Positions 10,930 to 23,112 of a DNA stretch of 64,000 nucleotides are shown one piece after another. The first letter of the stretch is position 1; every line of letters starts with the position of its first letter. Both the position numbers and the translations under genes were made by a program. Location: the NCBI GenBank assembly GCA_015179045.1, contig WHUZ01000012.1, forward strand, positions 992,001-1,056,000, given 5' to 3'. This DNA is from Kalaharituber pfeilii. Lineage: Eukaryota > Ascomycota > Pezizomycetes > Pezizales > Pezizaceae. The notes below the pieces were generated by a model that was given only the letters and a program-made list of their open reading frames with translations, was not told where the DNA came from and did not search any database.

Positions 10930-12399
10930 GAGTTGCTGTAAATTGGTGCCAAGACAGCGAAATGATATATCCGAAAGTTACATTATTGCATTTCCCAAAC
11001 AACATGGTGTCGCCTTAGTCTCGTAACCAGACGCTAACTAAGCGGAGTTTGATGCATGGGTGTTGCTCCGCTTAGTCAGCGTCTGGTTACGAGACTAGTA
11101 TCGCCTCAGAGTTTCAGCTCCGTTTCATCCTTATACATACACTTGAGTCTCATCGCACAATATTTCGCTGATTTTATTATTTTTTGTTTCGATTATTGTC
11201 ATAATTGGACATGGAACCGATGACCAGACACGAATGGATTGCCTCTATTCGTTTGTCTGCCCAACAAATTTTTTTTTTATTGCGCCCAACCAACCGAACC
11301 AAGACCGAAAAAAGAAAGCCCAGTAAAAAACATGCAGAAACTTCGTTTATTGAAAAAAGAAAAAAGGAAATTTGAAAAAAAGCCAGTATATTGTGCGATC
11401 GGATACAGTCGACTGAATGGGATACTGGCGGAGGCGGTGGAGGTAGATGAGAATGAGGAGAAGCGAAGGGGACGGTAAAGAGGAGTGTCATCTAGATGCC
11501 AATGCGGGTCTTACGCCAGTGACGACGCTTTGCGTTATATCTGCGAAGCTGTAGTCAGAAAGATGCATTCAAGTCCTGAGGATCCAGGCTGAGAAAGCCG
11601 ACCTGATGGTATTGCCTGTCCTCAATCTAATCCATTGGGGGATTGGCCTGCTCTGCTTTTGAGCTTTGGCAAGCTTGACTTTTGTGCGGAAAGACTTGTG
11701 GGACTATAGGAAATGCCGTGGGAGCCTCAGTCAGCCAGATAATTCCAATCCAACAGTGATCACCAGCAATATCTCTCTCCCTAAACGCTCCCGGAAATGC
11801 TTGCAACGAGGTTTGACGCTCGAATGTCGCTGTACTCACAGGCATTTTGGTATTTGCTGGCAGAAACTGAGCTTTGCAAATGGCGTGTGTCGTTGTTCTG
11901 TCGTTAAGATGAGTATTTTGTCTGGCCCACAGCATTCTCAATGAGGAGCTCACTAAGCTTTTGGCAGAATAGGTGTGATGCGGAGGGTTTGCCCTACCTA
12001 GCTGGGGCTGCCCATGAAGCCTGCGTGGCTTCTGAACTTGTGGCAGGTGTGTGCCAAGACAGTTGAACTAAAATTAAGCACCCACGCGATCTTATGTAAG
12101 GTACGGACCCTGCATATTGTATGAACACACGCCTGGGCACGAGACACGCGCTCAGATGCTTGCTTGCGCTCCTTTCTCCCTTGTATATAGCAAGAAGTTA
12201 ATTCGTGTCCTGAGCCCTTCTCGATGGAAAATCCGAACAACATCCATCATTCAGCCACAGCTGAAAGCTCTGTTACCAGAGCTCGAATCTCTTACCAGCA
12301 GAAGCTCCGCTAGCTCGACTTGACACATCCAATTGTATAGTACTCCAGTACCGTACAATACTGCATAGCGACCTACCTATATACAAAAAGCAATAAGCT
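10930..12399. other. Intergenic; one hairpin MITE, otherwise no feature
   Basis: Apart from the 78-bp element near 11.05 kb nothing is recognisable. Short frames at 11177-11491 and 11627-11953 are A/T-homopolymer or antisense products without family similarity. The final part presumably carries the promoter of the 5-phosphatase gene. Confidence 0.55.
11018..11095. mobile_element. 78-bp miniature hairpin element (MITE)
   Basis: The near-perfect inverted repeat GTCTCGTAACCAGACGCT / AGCGTCTGGTTACGAGAC extends inwards to AGCGGA / TCCGCT around a loop of about 20 nt. TA dinucleotides at 11016-11017 and 11096-11097 fit a Tc1/mariner-type target duplication. The same 15-mer end, TAGTCTCGTAACCAG, occurs again at 53744-53758. 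Confidence 0.8.
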
Positions 12400-15300
12400 A
12401 TGCCGCTTGTAACCCCTCTGTCCCCAACGACACTCTCCACAGATCCACACACTTATCTGCATACGGAGTTGTATTCTAGAAGAAAGGACTATCTGACGCC
12501 TGCTCAGATCCGCATAAAGGTCGGAACTTGGAATGTAGCCTCGTTGGCTGTGGAACGGGAAATCCGCGAATGGATTCGAGATTGCGAGGGCGAATCTGCC
12601 CCTTATTCACACAGAAAGCGGCCAAGCAGGACAAGCCGAACCATCGGAGAGCTCCTAGATGAAGCAAGAGACAGGCTTCAAGAGTTGGGGTTGAGTAAGG
12701 ACAAGGACAAGGGGAGCATTGATCTCTATGTGATTGCATTACAAGAGATAGTTGACGTTACTGCTCCAGAGAATTACCTGCGCCCTACAGACTCCAAAAT
12801 CCCCTTGAACTGGAAAGCCCATGTGCAAGCAATGTTACCAACAGGATATAAGCTTATTGCTTCCCCTCAACTTATTGGACTATTGCTCCTGGTCTATGCT
12901 TCGCCCAAGGTGTACCCTTCTATTTCGTCGATATCAAGCTCAACTGTTGGCACAGGTCTTATGGGATATGTTGGGAATAAAGGAGCGACCGGTGTGAGAA
13001 TCGTGTTGGGGGAAACTACGCGACTGGTGATCATAAATTGTCATCTTGCTGCGTTCCAAAATGGTACAGATAGGAGGAACTATGACCATAGTGAGATTCT
13101 GAGGAGGATGGCATTTGACAAAGTCAAAAGGGATGTTCTTGCAGGATTTCCACCGGATGGAAATATCAATGCTCCCATGACTAATGAGAAGGAACCTATG
13201 GACAAAGCTGATCTGATAATTTGGACGGGAGATTTAAATTATCGAATTGACCTGCCAAACGATGATATTCGTAATGCACTAGAATCCTTTGTACCTCTGG
13301 AGTTCCCTCCAAGCGTACCATCGGAAGGCCCTGCGTCACCTGCCAGTTTTACATCTCCGAAAGCTTTCAATTTCTCAAAACCGTCTTCAGAGAGGGAGGA
13401 ATCTTTGGACTATACAATAAGATCACTTCTGGCTCATGATCAATTGTACAAGCAACAGGTTCAGGGAAAGTCATTCATTGGCTACAAGGAAGGGAAAATC
13501 ACATTCCTCCCAACATACAAGTATGATGTAGGGACTCTTGGTGTATTCGATAGCAGTGAAAAGAAGAGGGGCCCTAGTTATTGCGACAGAGTCTTGTGGA
13601 GAATGAAAGATGAGGATGAGCCAACCGCACAAGATCAAGAAGCTAAGACAAATAGTGAGAATCGAAGCGCTAGTTCATTCGAAACAATACGCAGTGGGAC
13701 TGCTCCTCATAAAGATACCAGTGAAGTCACTCCAATTCCAACACCACAGCTGAATGTCATCAGGCGTCCTCGTGCAACAACGTTGACCGTAGAAGATGAG
13801 GATGGGGAAGATTTAATTGTGTCTCCAAGTGATAATATCCTCCCGCATCTACCGCTCCCGCCAGAGAAAGAGGAAGAGTCCGAAGATGTTGCCCCAGAGT
13901 CGTTTCCTCAAAATGCTACTGTATCATCCTCTTCAAAATCAAATCTTAAGCTTGAGCTTTTGACATATACCTCACACCAATCAGTGAGGGCTTCAGACCA
14001 TAAACCAGTTACGGCAATTTTTAACTTAACGTTCCCCACAGTTAATAATGAGTTGAAAAGTGAAGTCTACGCCGAAGTTGCAAAGGAAGTGGACAGGATA
14101 GAGAATGAGAGAAGGCCAGTTGTTACGGTGATCATCGACAGAGAGGGCGAAGTATCGTCACCAGCTCGTTCAGATTACCGGGATGAAGATATGAATATCT
14201 CATTAGGAGAGGTGCACTTGTGCGAGCTTGTTGAGAAGAAGATTACGATTGCGAATACAGGTCTAGTACCTGCAAAATGCCGTTTTAAGAAACGCCCAAT
14301 TATAGAAGAGGAGCTTGGTGAGGAAATGGAAGCGATAAGTAAGCCCTGGCTATACGTGGACTTCGACAGCGATCATAGCAATGGGGGTAAGGCTATGGTG
14401 CAGGGTGTTGAACTGGAACCTGGCGAAATCGTTACGGTATACCTCAACGTGCTCATAAAAATGAGCGATGTTTCACTTTTACAAAAGCTTAATGACGGCG
14501 AACAGAGATTGGAGGACATTTTGGTTCTTCATGTGGAAAATGGTAGAGACATCTTCCTGCCAGTGAACGGAGTGTGGATGCAGAGCTGTTTCGGAAGAAG
14601 TCTTCAGGAATTGGTTATGATACCAGAGGGAGTTGGTGGAGCTAGAGCCTTTTTTGCAGCTGAAAAACGGCGCGAGAATATTGAAGGGCAGATGAAAGAG
14701 GCGAAATACAGTGCTCCCAGAGAGCTATATCGAATCACAGAGAATCTACTTAATCGGGTTAAGTCTATAGTTGAGGAGGATCTGGAGAAGGAAGATGGTG
14801 TGGAGAAGCAAAAATGGTATGCAGATGTTGGATGGCCGTTTGTTAGAGAAACTTGGGGCCTACAATACGATGTAGACGAAGATGAAACTGGGGAGGATAC
14901 TGCGGATAAACGGAGGAAGCTGCTCGTTAGAATCCAGGAATATCTTTCTCAGGATAAAGAATTTGAATTCGAGAAATGGTCTATGGAAGATGGATATACC
15001 ATGGAGGACATTGTCGAGGTTACTGCGGAATGCTTGACTGGGTTCCTGGAAAGCCTGAAAGGTAGAGTTATACCAAAGGGATTATATGAAATGGTGATGA
15101 AGGGTGGAGCTGGTGGCAGCAAAGAAGCAGAAAAAGTAAGTGTAATAATATTATTAAATGAACACATCTTAAAACTTTTCTAACTCCTAATTTTCTCTTA
15201 GGTTCTTGAAGCTCTTCCCACCTCTGCATCTCCAATTCATGCCAATGTTTTCATTTATCTTACCGGCTTCATTTCTGAGATGCTTGCCACCCTCTCTCCG

Positions 15301-15618
15301 TCCTCTCCAATTCCTCCAACACCTCTCACGCGCACCTCAACAACCGATACAGTCGCCAGTAGTAAAAGCTCAACAAACCCAAGTAATCGGTCGTCTATGA
15401 TCAAAAGTACTGCCAGACATGCGTTGCTGAAACAGCGACTTGCAGGGCACTTTGCAGAGGTTATGATGTACAAGCCACCTCCAGTGACGTCAGAGAAGGG
15501 CAAAACCGCTGGTAATCGGGATAGTATGCTGTTAGGGCGTACGAATACAGTGATACGGGAAAAGAAAGGCGATGAGGAAAGGAGAAGGGCGTTTCTGGTT
15601 CACTTCTTGCAGTTTTAA
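12400..15618 (+). CDS. Inositol polyphosphate 5-phosphatase, OCRL/INPP5B (type II) architecture
   Basis: Removes the 5-phosphate from phosphoinositides such as PI(4,5)P2, probably at endomembranes. Exons 12400-15135 and 15202-15618, intron GTAAGT...TTAG, 1050 residues. Catalytic landmarks: GTWNV (about 42-46), LQEIVDV, GYVGNKGATGVR, INCHLAAFQ, WTGDLNYRID (about 275), PTYKYDVGT, GPSYCDRVLW (about 391) and SDHKPV (about 533). A Ser/Glu-rich acidic insert of about 110 residues lies between the CDRVLW and SDHKPV motifs. An ASH-like beta domain follows (about 570-760), then a C-terminal RhoGAP-like helical domain (about 770-1050). OCRL-family RhoGAP domains are usually catalytically dead Rab/Rho-binding modules; that this holds here is inference. 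The first ATG opens directly into family sequence. Neighbouring genes give no functional hint. Confidence 0.92.
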
Positions 15619-16280
15619 GGCATTGTGCAGGGATACCTTAGACCTTTTCATTGAACTTTCCTGTTATTATATTGTTTATTGTATAATAATTATGTTCTTG
15701 ATTCTCAGAAGAATGAACATACTTAGATAGCATAGATAATACCGTTTCTGGAGCCGGTATGAACGAATTCTTTTAATCATATAAATCGAAACAATGCGCC
15801 GGTGAATTGTATCAGCTGTTAAGTTTAGCACTTGTTTGGGTGTACTGTCTGCTAATACCCCTCGCACCAACCCAGGCCGCAAGGACCAAAAATTGGAAGA
15901 CGTGATTGATTCACTCTTCGGCTTTCCTTCGTTATGCTTGTTCAACCAGCCGGTTGATCGTGCTGTTCTTCCTAACTGCCTCCATTTTTAACCGGTGCGA
16001 CTATTTTTTGCGGTCGTGAAGTTTCGCCCGTCGCACGTTGGGCCCCGCCTTCCTCACGTGGCGATACCGATAAGCGCTGCTGTAGTCAAAATTTCTTTGC
16101 TTCGCTTCTCCCTCGCCGCGCCGCGCACTCGACCTCCCACTCTCCACCCCCCATCCCCGCCCAGCCTCGCCCCGCCATTGAGGATACCCTCCGCCTCGCG
16201 CAATTCGTCCCGGCAGGTACCACGCCATTGCTGACAGCAGCGTGACGGGACGGGCGATACACTTCAGAAGAGAAGCATAG
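15619..16280. other. Intergenic between 5-phosphatase and PPR gene
   Basis: The first 100 bases are AT-rich 3' flank. From about 16000 the sequence turns GC- and pyrimidine-rich (CT-rich 16100-16200), typical of a fungal promoter/5' UTR ahead of the start at 16281. No other gene is seen. Confidence 0.55.
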
Positions 16281-19200
16281 ATGCGGACCTCTCTCTCGGC
16301 AGCCACGGCTTCCGCAAGGTGTCCGGCCGCACGAGGCATCCTTCTGCAGCACCTGCACCTGCACCAGCAGAGCCCCCAAGCTCTACCGGTAGCGCCGCAA
16401 TCCCCTCCTGTCGCTGAAGCATCACAATGCACATTGTCGGCATCCTCGTCCTTGCCCGCAGCTACAGCACTATACGAATATCTTTCCTCGCTAGGGAGAC
16501 CACAGCGTAACGGCGTAGTATCAAGCAATGCTCGCAGAGTGCCAATGCCATATATGCTCGCCCGCCGGTCAGTGCCGGCATCGATACGGTTCATGAGTAC
16601 GGCGGCAGGGACCGCGGCGTCGGCGGGGCAGGTGAAATATACCCCTCCGAAAAGAAGGCTACCGAATCCAGCTCCTCCACCCAAGCGGAAGCCATCGACG
16701 CTGCTATCCGAAACAACGGTGCCCCAACTTAATGAGGAGGAGCTGAAGTCTGTATTCTCGCAGGAGGTAAGTTAACTCTTTTTACTCTGAAACCTCATTC
16801 TTTCATGATTCTCCAACTCACCTCGGAAAAGCTCTTTGTCTTCCGCTGCGACGTCTCCGCGGTTCAAATCCCTTCCGCAATGGCCGCCTACCCTCGACTC
16901 CGTGCCCTTGAGGTTCTTCTTACAGCAGACGACATCTCCAATCTCGCGCGGCAAATCCACAACCGGTTCCGCGCTGACAAGGACAAAGACTCCATCATGC
17001 CACACGTACTTACCCTTATCAATGACCTGAAATCAGGCGCCATCCCAGGGCACCCTCTAGCCTCAGTACACATCCTCTCTACACTCAAAGATATGGGGGA
17101 CTTTGCTACCGCCAACCAATTTTGGGAATGGCTAAAAGACCAAGGAGGAGAATACACCGACGCCCGTGTCTACGGAGCAATGGTCGAAGCGCTAGCTTAT
17201 CAGGGCGAGCCTTTACCCAAGCTTGAAGCAATGTACCAAGAGGCATTCGAACGTTACAGCAATACCCCCCTGGTTTCCCCTGAGGCCGCAAAAGAGACTG
17301 GCGCAACCCGCATCATGTTGCTACAAGGTATCATCACCGCGCGGATCCTTAACGGCGAATGGCGCAGCGCCTACGAGGCTTTTGATCTCATATTGCGTCT
17401 CTACCCTACTGCTACCCCAAGTCGTGTCTACGAACTCTTCATCTACGACAGACCGCTGCAAGAGGGCTTCATGGTTTTTCTCATGGCATGCAGGGCGGGA
17501 TCACCACCGAAGGGTACCGTGCTGACGCCGTTGATGAAGGAAATTTGGATTCGCCATAAGGACGTTGGGGCAATGATACGGCTTTTGTGGGCATATGTTG
17601 GCGCCGGCGGGAAGGTGAAGGTGCCGCATTTGAATTTGCTGATTAGGGCGATACTAATGGCGTACCCTCCTAAAGCTCGCGACGATACACGCCAGGCTTT
17701 GATGGAGCATACAATGGGATTCCGCTCGCTGCTCGGGTTTGTGAGGGAATGTATCACTGCATTCCAGTGGCTTGGGGTAGCTGTGGATGCCTCAACATTC
17801 AATACTTTAATAGGTGTAGCTGGAAAGCTTAAACGCGGGGACCTGGTCCTTGGTGGGCTGCGGGATATGATTAAGTCCGCTGTGAGGCCAAACGACATTA
17901 CGTATCGTATTCTCGTACAGGTAGCTGGAGATCTAGAAGATGAACAGCAGCTCATTGACGCATGGAATATGTTGGTCAATGCACGAGTAGAAGAGAAAGC
18001 GAGGCTAGTCGCTTTGCGCAAGAAGATGGCCATGGAATCAGGTGCTAGCTCCCCCGGCGTGGTTGGGGGGCCCATCTTCATGCCTTTTCATATTTTTGAC
18101 TGGCAAGCCTTAATTGACGCTTGTTTTGCGATGGGAAGCGAGAAGTTTGCGAAGGAGAAGATTGAGGAGTGGAAGGAGGATATGGCGCCTGCATTGTATG
18201 TGACGGTGTGGGGGTACTTAGGACAAGTACAGGAGCGTAAGCTGCTGGAGAGGAAGCAGAAAGAAGTTGAGGCAGCAGAGAAGGTCGCGCTTGACGACCG
18301 CCCTGCGACATTGTCAGAGTCATCTGCTGCGGATATTCCGCCATTGACGGACACTGCTGCAGCCGGTAGTGAGAATAAACGGAAAGAAAGCGAGGAGGAC
18401 GCAATCAAGCGGAGCAAAGACAAGGAACCCCAATACCCATGGCAGAAACCCCAGACGTACTCTCTCCCCACTGATCTTGCACCTGAGTTCCATCGCCTTC
18501 TCAAGATCTTCAGCTCCCCCACCATCACCAGCTTCGCTCCATCCTCTCCAGATCACCATCCAATTGACTTGGATCTTACTGCACCCAAATTTCCCTCCTT
18601 TCCTATCTCCCGCCTACAAGAGATGTACGACGAGCTCCTTGCCACCTCCCCCGTTTCCATGCCTAATCCGTCCGACAGCAATCGTCTCCCAGGCCAATCA
18701 CCACGGTACGGCTTTGAAGATCCACCACCTTGGTCCCCAGCCACCAGTGCCGGCTATGTCTCCATCACAAGCACTACCGGTTTCACTCTTCGCGAGCTCC
18801 GATTTCATAACTGGGTTGCTGTGAATAAGCTTATGTTTCTAGCTGAACTCCATGACCAGCAAGTGCGCGAAAAAATGCGCCTCTCAATGCACAGCAATCG
18901 CACCTCCGGCACAAAACTCGGTCCCTCCGCCGCCGACGACCGCGCGCGCCTCGGCATGCGCACGCTTTTCTGGAAGGAGGAGCAAATCCGCGAGCGCATT
19001 CGCCGTGTAAAAGAAGCAGAAATGAAAGAAGCCTTATTAGTGGAAGAGGAAGTCCACGTCGATGTCCGGGCCCGGAAAATAAAAAGGGTAAAAAAAGGGG
19101 TAAACGGGAATGAGGGGGGGAATGCGTTGTGGGGAGCGAGGAAGAAGAGGAAGAAGGAGGAGATGGAAATTAGGAAGATCTTGGGGGGGGGTGGGGTCGC

Positions 19201-22200
19201 GTTTGACCATCATGCGTTCGAGCTTGAGGGGCAGGAGGAGGTAGTGAGGCCGGAGTTGTTTGAGCCGAGAATGGAGAAGATGAAAGCGGAGGAGGAGGAT
19301 AAGGAGAAGAAGGAGGAGAAGAAAGAGAAGAAGGGGGATGGGGCAGTGGAGGGGAGGGTGAGACATGAAGCAGAACTTGAGGGTAACGCTCCTACCATTC
19401 TTAGGCCAACATCTCTTCTAATGTCCCCACAGCGCCGGTTGAGCAGATTACCACCGATACTGTTAATGTTACCACAACTTCCTTACCCTGGCCATCGACA
19501 CCTTCAGCAGAAGTCCAAGCTGAAGCTGAATTCCCAGCACTTAGAGCAACTGACTCAACTTCTACTAAATCTACACCACCCTCCTCCGCCACTCTCTCAA
19601 CTCAACCCCCCACACCGAAATCCAAACCCACTAACTTCTCCACTCTCCTCCACCAATCCCAATCATCTTCCCACTCTGACTCCCAACCTCAACCTCAATC
19701 TTCCAAACCAACCAATTTCTCCTCCGTTGCCGTGCACCTCTCCACAGTTAAGTCCAACGCTACGATTTTACGTAGCCTCATTAGTGAGGTTGAAAAGTTC
19801 CTGCCTGCTTCACCTCTCTCACCTACTACCTCAATCAACACCACATCCAGTTTCCCATCCACTTTACAGTCTACAGATTCTACCTCCCTCACGGCTCCAT
19901 CTGCATCTCCATCTTCCTTAACATCTCCACTTTCCTTAACATCTCTACCTTCGTTAACATCTCCACCTACATTGTCAACATCACCATTCAAGATAGAAGA
20001 ACTTCCCAACGCAAAAGAGCGTATGAAGCTCATGAAGGAGGAGATAGAAACTGCACGGAAGGAATTACAAGCTTTCAGGGGGGCAGTAGAAAAGCTGAGA
20101 GGAACTGTTGAGGAGTTTTTGGCCGCGGTGGAAGCGGTGGAAGCGGTGGAAGCGGTGGAAGCGGTGGAAGCGGTGGAAGCGGTGGAAGCGGTGGAAGCGG
20201 TGGAAGCGGTGGAAGCGGTGGAAGGAGAGAAGAAGGCAGAGCCAAGGCCTGCGAGAGAAGTGGAGCAATTGTTGGAGGCAGGAACGATACCAGTAACGGA
20301 GATGGGAACCGCATCGACTGCTGAGGCTGCGCCGGAACCTGGGGTGAAGCAATGGAAGAAAGTAGAGGCACAGCCAGCATTTGCAGTGAAGCGGGCCGAA
20401 GTTGCATTAGTGCAGGCATCGGAACCAGTGCTGCGGCAGCCCTCTATCGAGCAATCTGAACCCATTGCTACACAGCCACCACCTGAGGTAGCACAAGAAT
20501 CTACAATTGAGGTAGTGACGGAGCCGGCACCTATCCCTACCGCTGACTCCGTGACGCACACTGCCCTAGAAAATAAAACTGAGCCAGAAATGAAGAAAGC
20601 TGAAATTGCGACGGTTGCTAAGGTGGCCAAGCAGACAGAAGTACCAACTACGCCGGAAACCAAGCAGCAAGATCTGTCACAACCGGTAGCTGCGCAAATA
20701 TCTGTGTCCATGCCTACGACTCCGGTGGTAGAGGGAGTGATTGAAAAAGCATCCGAGGTTGTCCCAGCTTCCCTCCTAGAAAACGCTTCAGAGAAGGTAA
20801 CCACACCTGTGGAAGGACCACAGGTTCCGGAGATAACGACCGGCATGGTGCTCGCGCAATCCTCAGAGATCAAGGTAGAGTCGGAGAAGGCAGAGCCAGT
20901 AATAGGGCCGGCCAGGGCCGAAACTGTCACTGAATTTGTTCAGGCACCTGAAATTGAGACTCAGGCAACTCCGAAACCAAAAGCACCGCAGACTACACAG
21001 ACACCATCTGTAGTGCAACAACCAAAGCCAACGTCAGCTCCCGCACTCCCACCGCCCCCCGTCAGGAAACTAAAGAATATCAACGTGAAGATGCCAAAGA
21101 AGTGGAAGAAGGTCGAGGAGGCTGAGCCGATGCCAACTCCTGAGCTGACTCCGGTAGTGGCGCAAGCGGTAGCCCCAACAGTGGCGGCGCGGAGGCAAGC
21201 ACCTGTACCGACGGAAGAAGCGGCGACCCCAGTCCTAGGGCTCGGGTCAATAACACCCCGACAAATCTCTAAAAGCAAGCATGAGCCCGTATCTACACCT
21301 ACGGAATTCAATGCTATACTTGCATCTGCATCTACACCAGAGCCAACGCTAGCACCCGCACCGGCACCTGCAGCTCCAGAATCGGAAGAGAAGAAACCGG
21401 AGAAGCCGAAGAAAATGCAAACTCTAGAGACCCAGCCGGAGGAAGTGAAGGAAGTCAAATCTACCACCCCAGCAGCTGCTCCAGATCCAGTGCGGGAGCC
21501 GGAGCCACCTTCAACTCCAGCCACACCTGCACCTGCACCGTCCTCTGTGTCAGAGATGAAAACGAAGGTAAACACCGAGACAGTGACAGAGGCGGTGGCT
21601 GAAAAGGTACTTGTGGCTGCATCCAAGCCGGTGCCAGTACCGGAGATGAAAAAGGAAACGAAGGCAAAGAACGGGATGAAAACTAAGGTAGAGGAGCCAG
21701 CCTCGCACAAACTAGCACAACCATCAGTACCCACGTCAGTACTCGAACCCGTTCGCGAACAAGCAACAGAGGCGCCTTCGTCCCCTGAACCGGAACCCAG
21801 GGAAGCAAACAAGACAGCGAAGAACGGCAAAAAGACCAAGGGACGCACTTCCGAAGCCTACTCAGCAACAAAGCCGTCAGAGTCAAAGTCTATCATAGCC
21901 TACATGGCCGAACCGGACCTGAAGTCTGCACAAGTCGTCGAAACTGTTGCCGAGAATATATATACTCCGGCAAGACATATGGTACCGGAGCTTGCTCCCG
22001 CGATTGTTGACTCCGAACCAGTACCGTCTTCTCACGCTGAGACTGATCCCGAGTCTGAACCCGAACCCACGACCGCAAAAGTCCCAACCCAAGGACCACT
22101 CAACGTTGGAGATAGTGGAAATGTTGGACAGGAGCCGTTATTGGAGGTAGCACCAGAACCTGCTTCACAGGCGGGAGAGGTCACGGGGGATCTCACAAGG

Positions 22201-23112
22201 CCGAAGAAGGTAACGAAGAATGGTATGAAGAGAAAACAAGTCTCGGAACCTGAACTATCAGTAGCCCAAACTGAATCTACCCTGCCTCCCGCTGCACAAG
22301 CCCCAGAGTCTGAACTTACACCCTCCCCAGCACCACCACAATCAGCTGCAGAGCATGCACCCAAGTTCAAAGCCAAAGCCACCCCTGCCCCTGCCCCTGC
22401 CCCTGGCCCAGACACGATTAAGACGGAAACGGAGAAAGCTACTGAGGCACCACCGACACCGAAGCCTGCACTACAAGCCGTAGCACCTTCGCTGGAAGTC
22501 CCGATACGAGAATCCCTCTCGCGACCAGCATCAGAACCTATCACTACTCCGGAACCCGACGTCAAGATAGAGCAAGCACTAGTTCCAGCGCCCGCGCTAT
22601 TCTCTTCCTCATCCTCCTCCGGATCAGAACCAAATAAAATGGAAAGAAAAGCACAGAAATCAAACAACGGCAACGACAAAGCCGAGAAGGCCGCCGCCGC
22701 GGCCCCCGAGTCGCCCCCCATTCCTGCATCCGCACCCGCGGCGCCTGCACCTTTGCCTGGCTCTACATCTCCACCAGCGGCTCTATCGACTACATCCACA
22801 GAAACCCCCCACCACCAGTCGGAACCGATATCCCCTTCGGCAGCAGAGCCGCCTAATCCATCCGCACCAGTATCCGAATCCGTATCCGTATTTGCGTCCC
22901 AATCTCACGTCCAACTCCAACCCTCGCTCACTGAACCAACAACACAAACACAAACCAACAGACGCGGCCGTTCAACAAAAAAGTCTAAAACCTCCTCCTC
23001 TGACAATCCCAAGGATTTCAAAGAAAACGCTGTATCAGAAAAGCAGCAACCCAAGCCCAAGAAACGCGGTCGCAAGAAAAAGACTGAAAAGAATGAAAGT
23101 GATTCCGACTAG
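16281..23112 (+). CDS. PPR/helical-repeat protein, probably mitochondrial, with very long low-complexity C-terminus
   Basis: Exons 16281-16766, 16832-19382, 19433-23112; phases match and there is no stop in about 2238 residues. The N-terminus is Arg/Ser/Ala-rich with few acids, like a mitochondrial presequence. Residues about 170-640 are helical repeats of PPR type (DARVYGAMVEALAYQG, FNTLIGVAGKLKRGDLVLGG, NDITYRILVQVAGDLEDEQQ), resembling ascomycete mitochondrial RNA-stability or complex-assembly factors; the exact family is not recognised. Residues about 800-950 are highly charged. Exon 3 (about 1013-2238) is Ala/Pro/Glu-rich, with an (AVE)n tract at about 1245-1278, several KNGMK-type basic motifs and a final KPKKRGRKKK basic cluster. 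The intron 19383-19432 joins two long open frames and exon 3 has no early Met, so one gene is preferred over two, though a misjoined model remains possible. Confidence 0.7.
20127..20225. repeat. Coding minisatellite, 9-bp unit GCGGTGGAA x ~11
   Basis: Almost perfect tandem copies of GCGGTGGAA encode Ala-Val-Glu repeats in exon 3 of the large PPR-like gene. Because the unit is nine bases, copy-number change keeps the frame. Copies are near-identical, so the array is probably young or actively homogenised and length-polymorphic. Confidence 0.95.

Noticed and set aside
16001..16684. 227-codon minus-strand ORF
   Set aside because: Antisense to the promoter and first exon of the PPR-like gene; no similarity.
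20127..20225. Short tandem array considered as CRISPR-like
   Set aside because: Nine-base units without spacers, in a coding exon of a eukaryotic genome.
19695..20930. 411-codon minus-strand ORF, and similar antisense ORFs at 20961-21848 and 22032-22799
   Set aside because: They are antisense shadows of the Ala/Pro/Glu-rich third exon; the plus frame joins the PPR-like gene through a proper intron, while the antisense products are only Ser/Thr/Ala/Gly low complexity.
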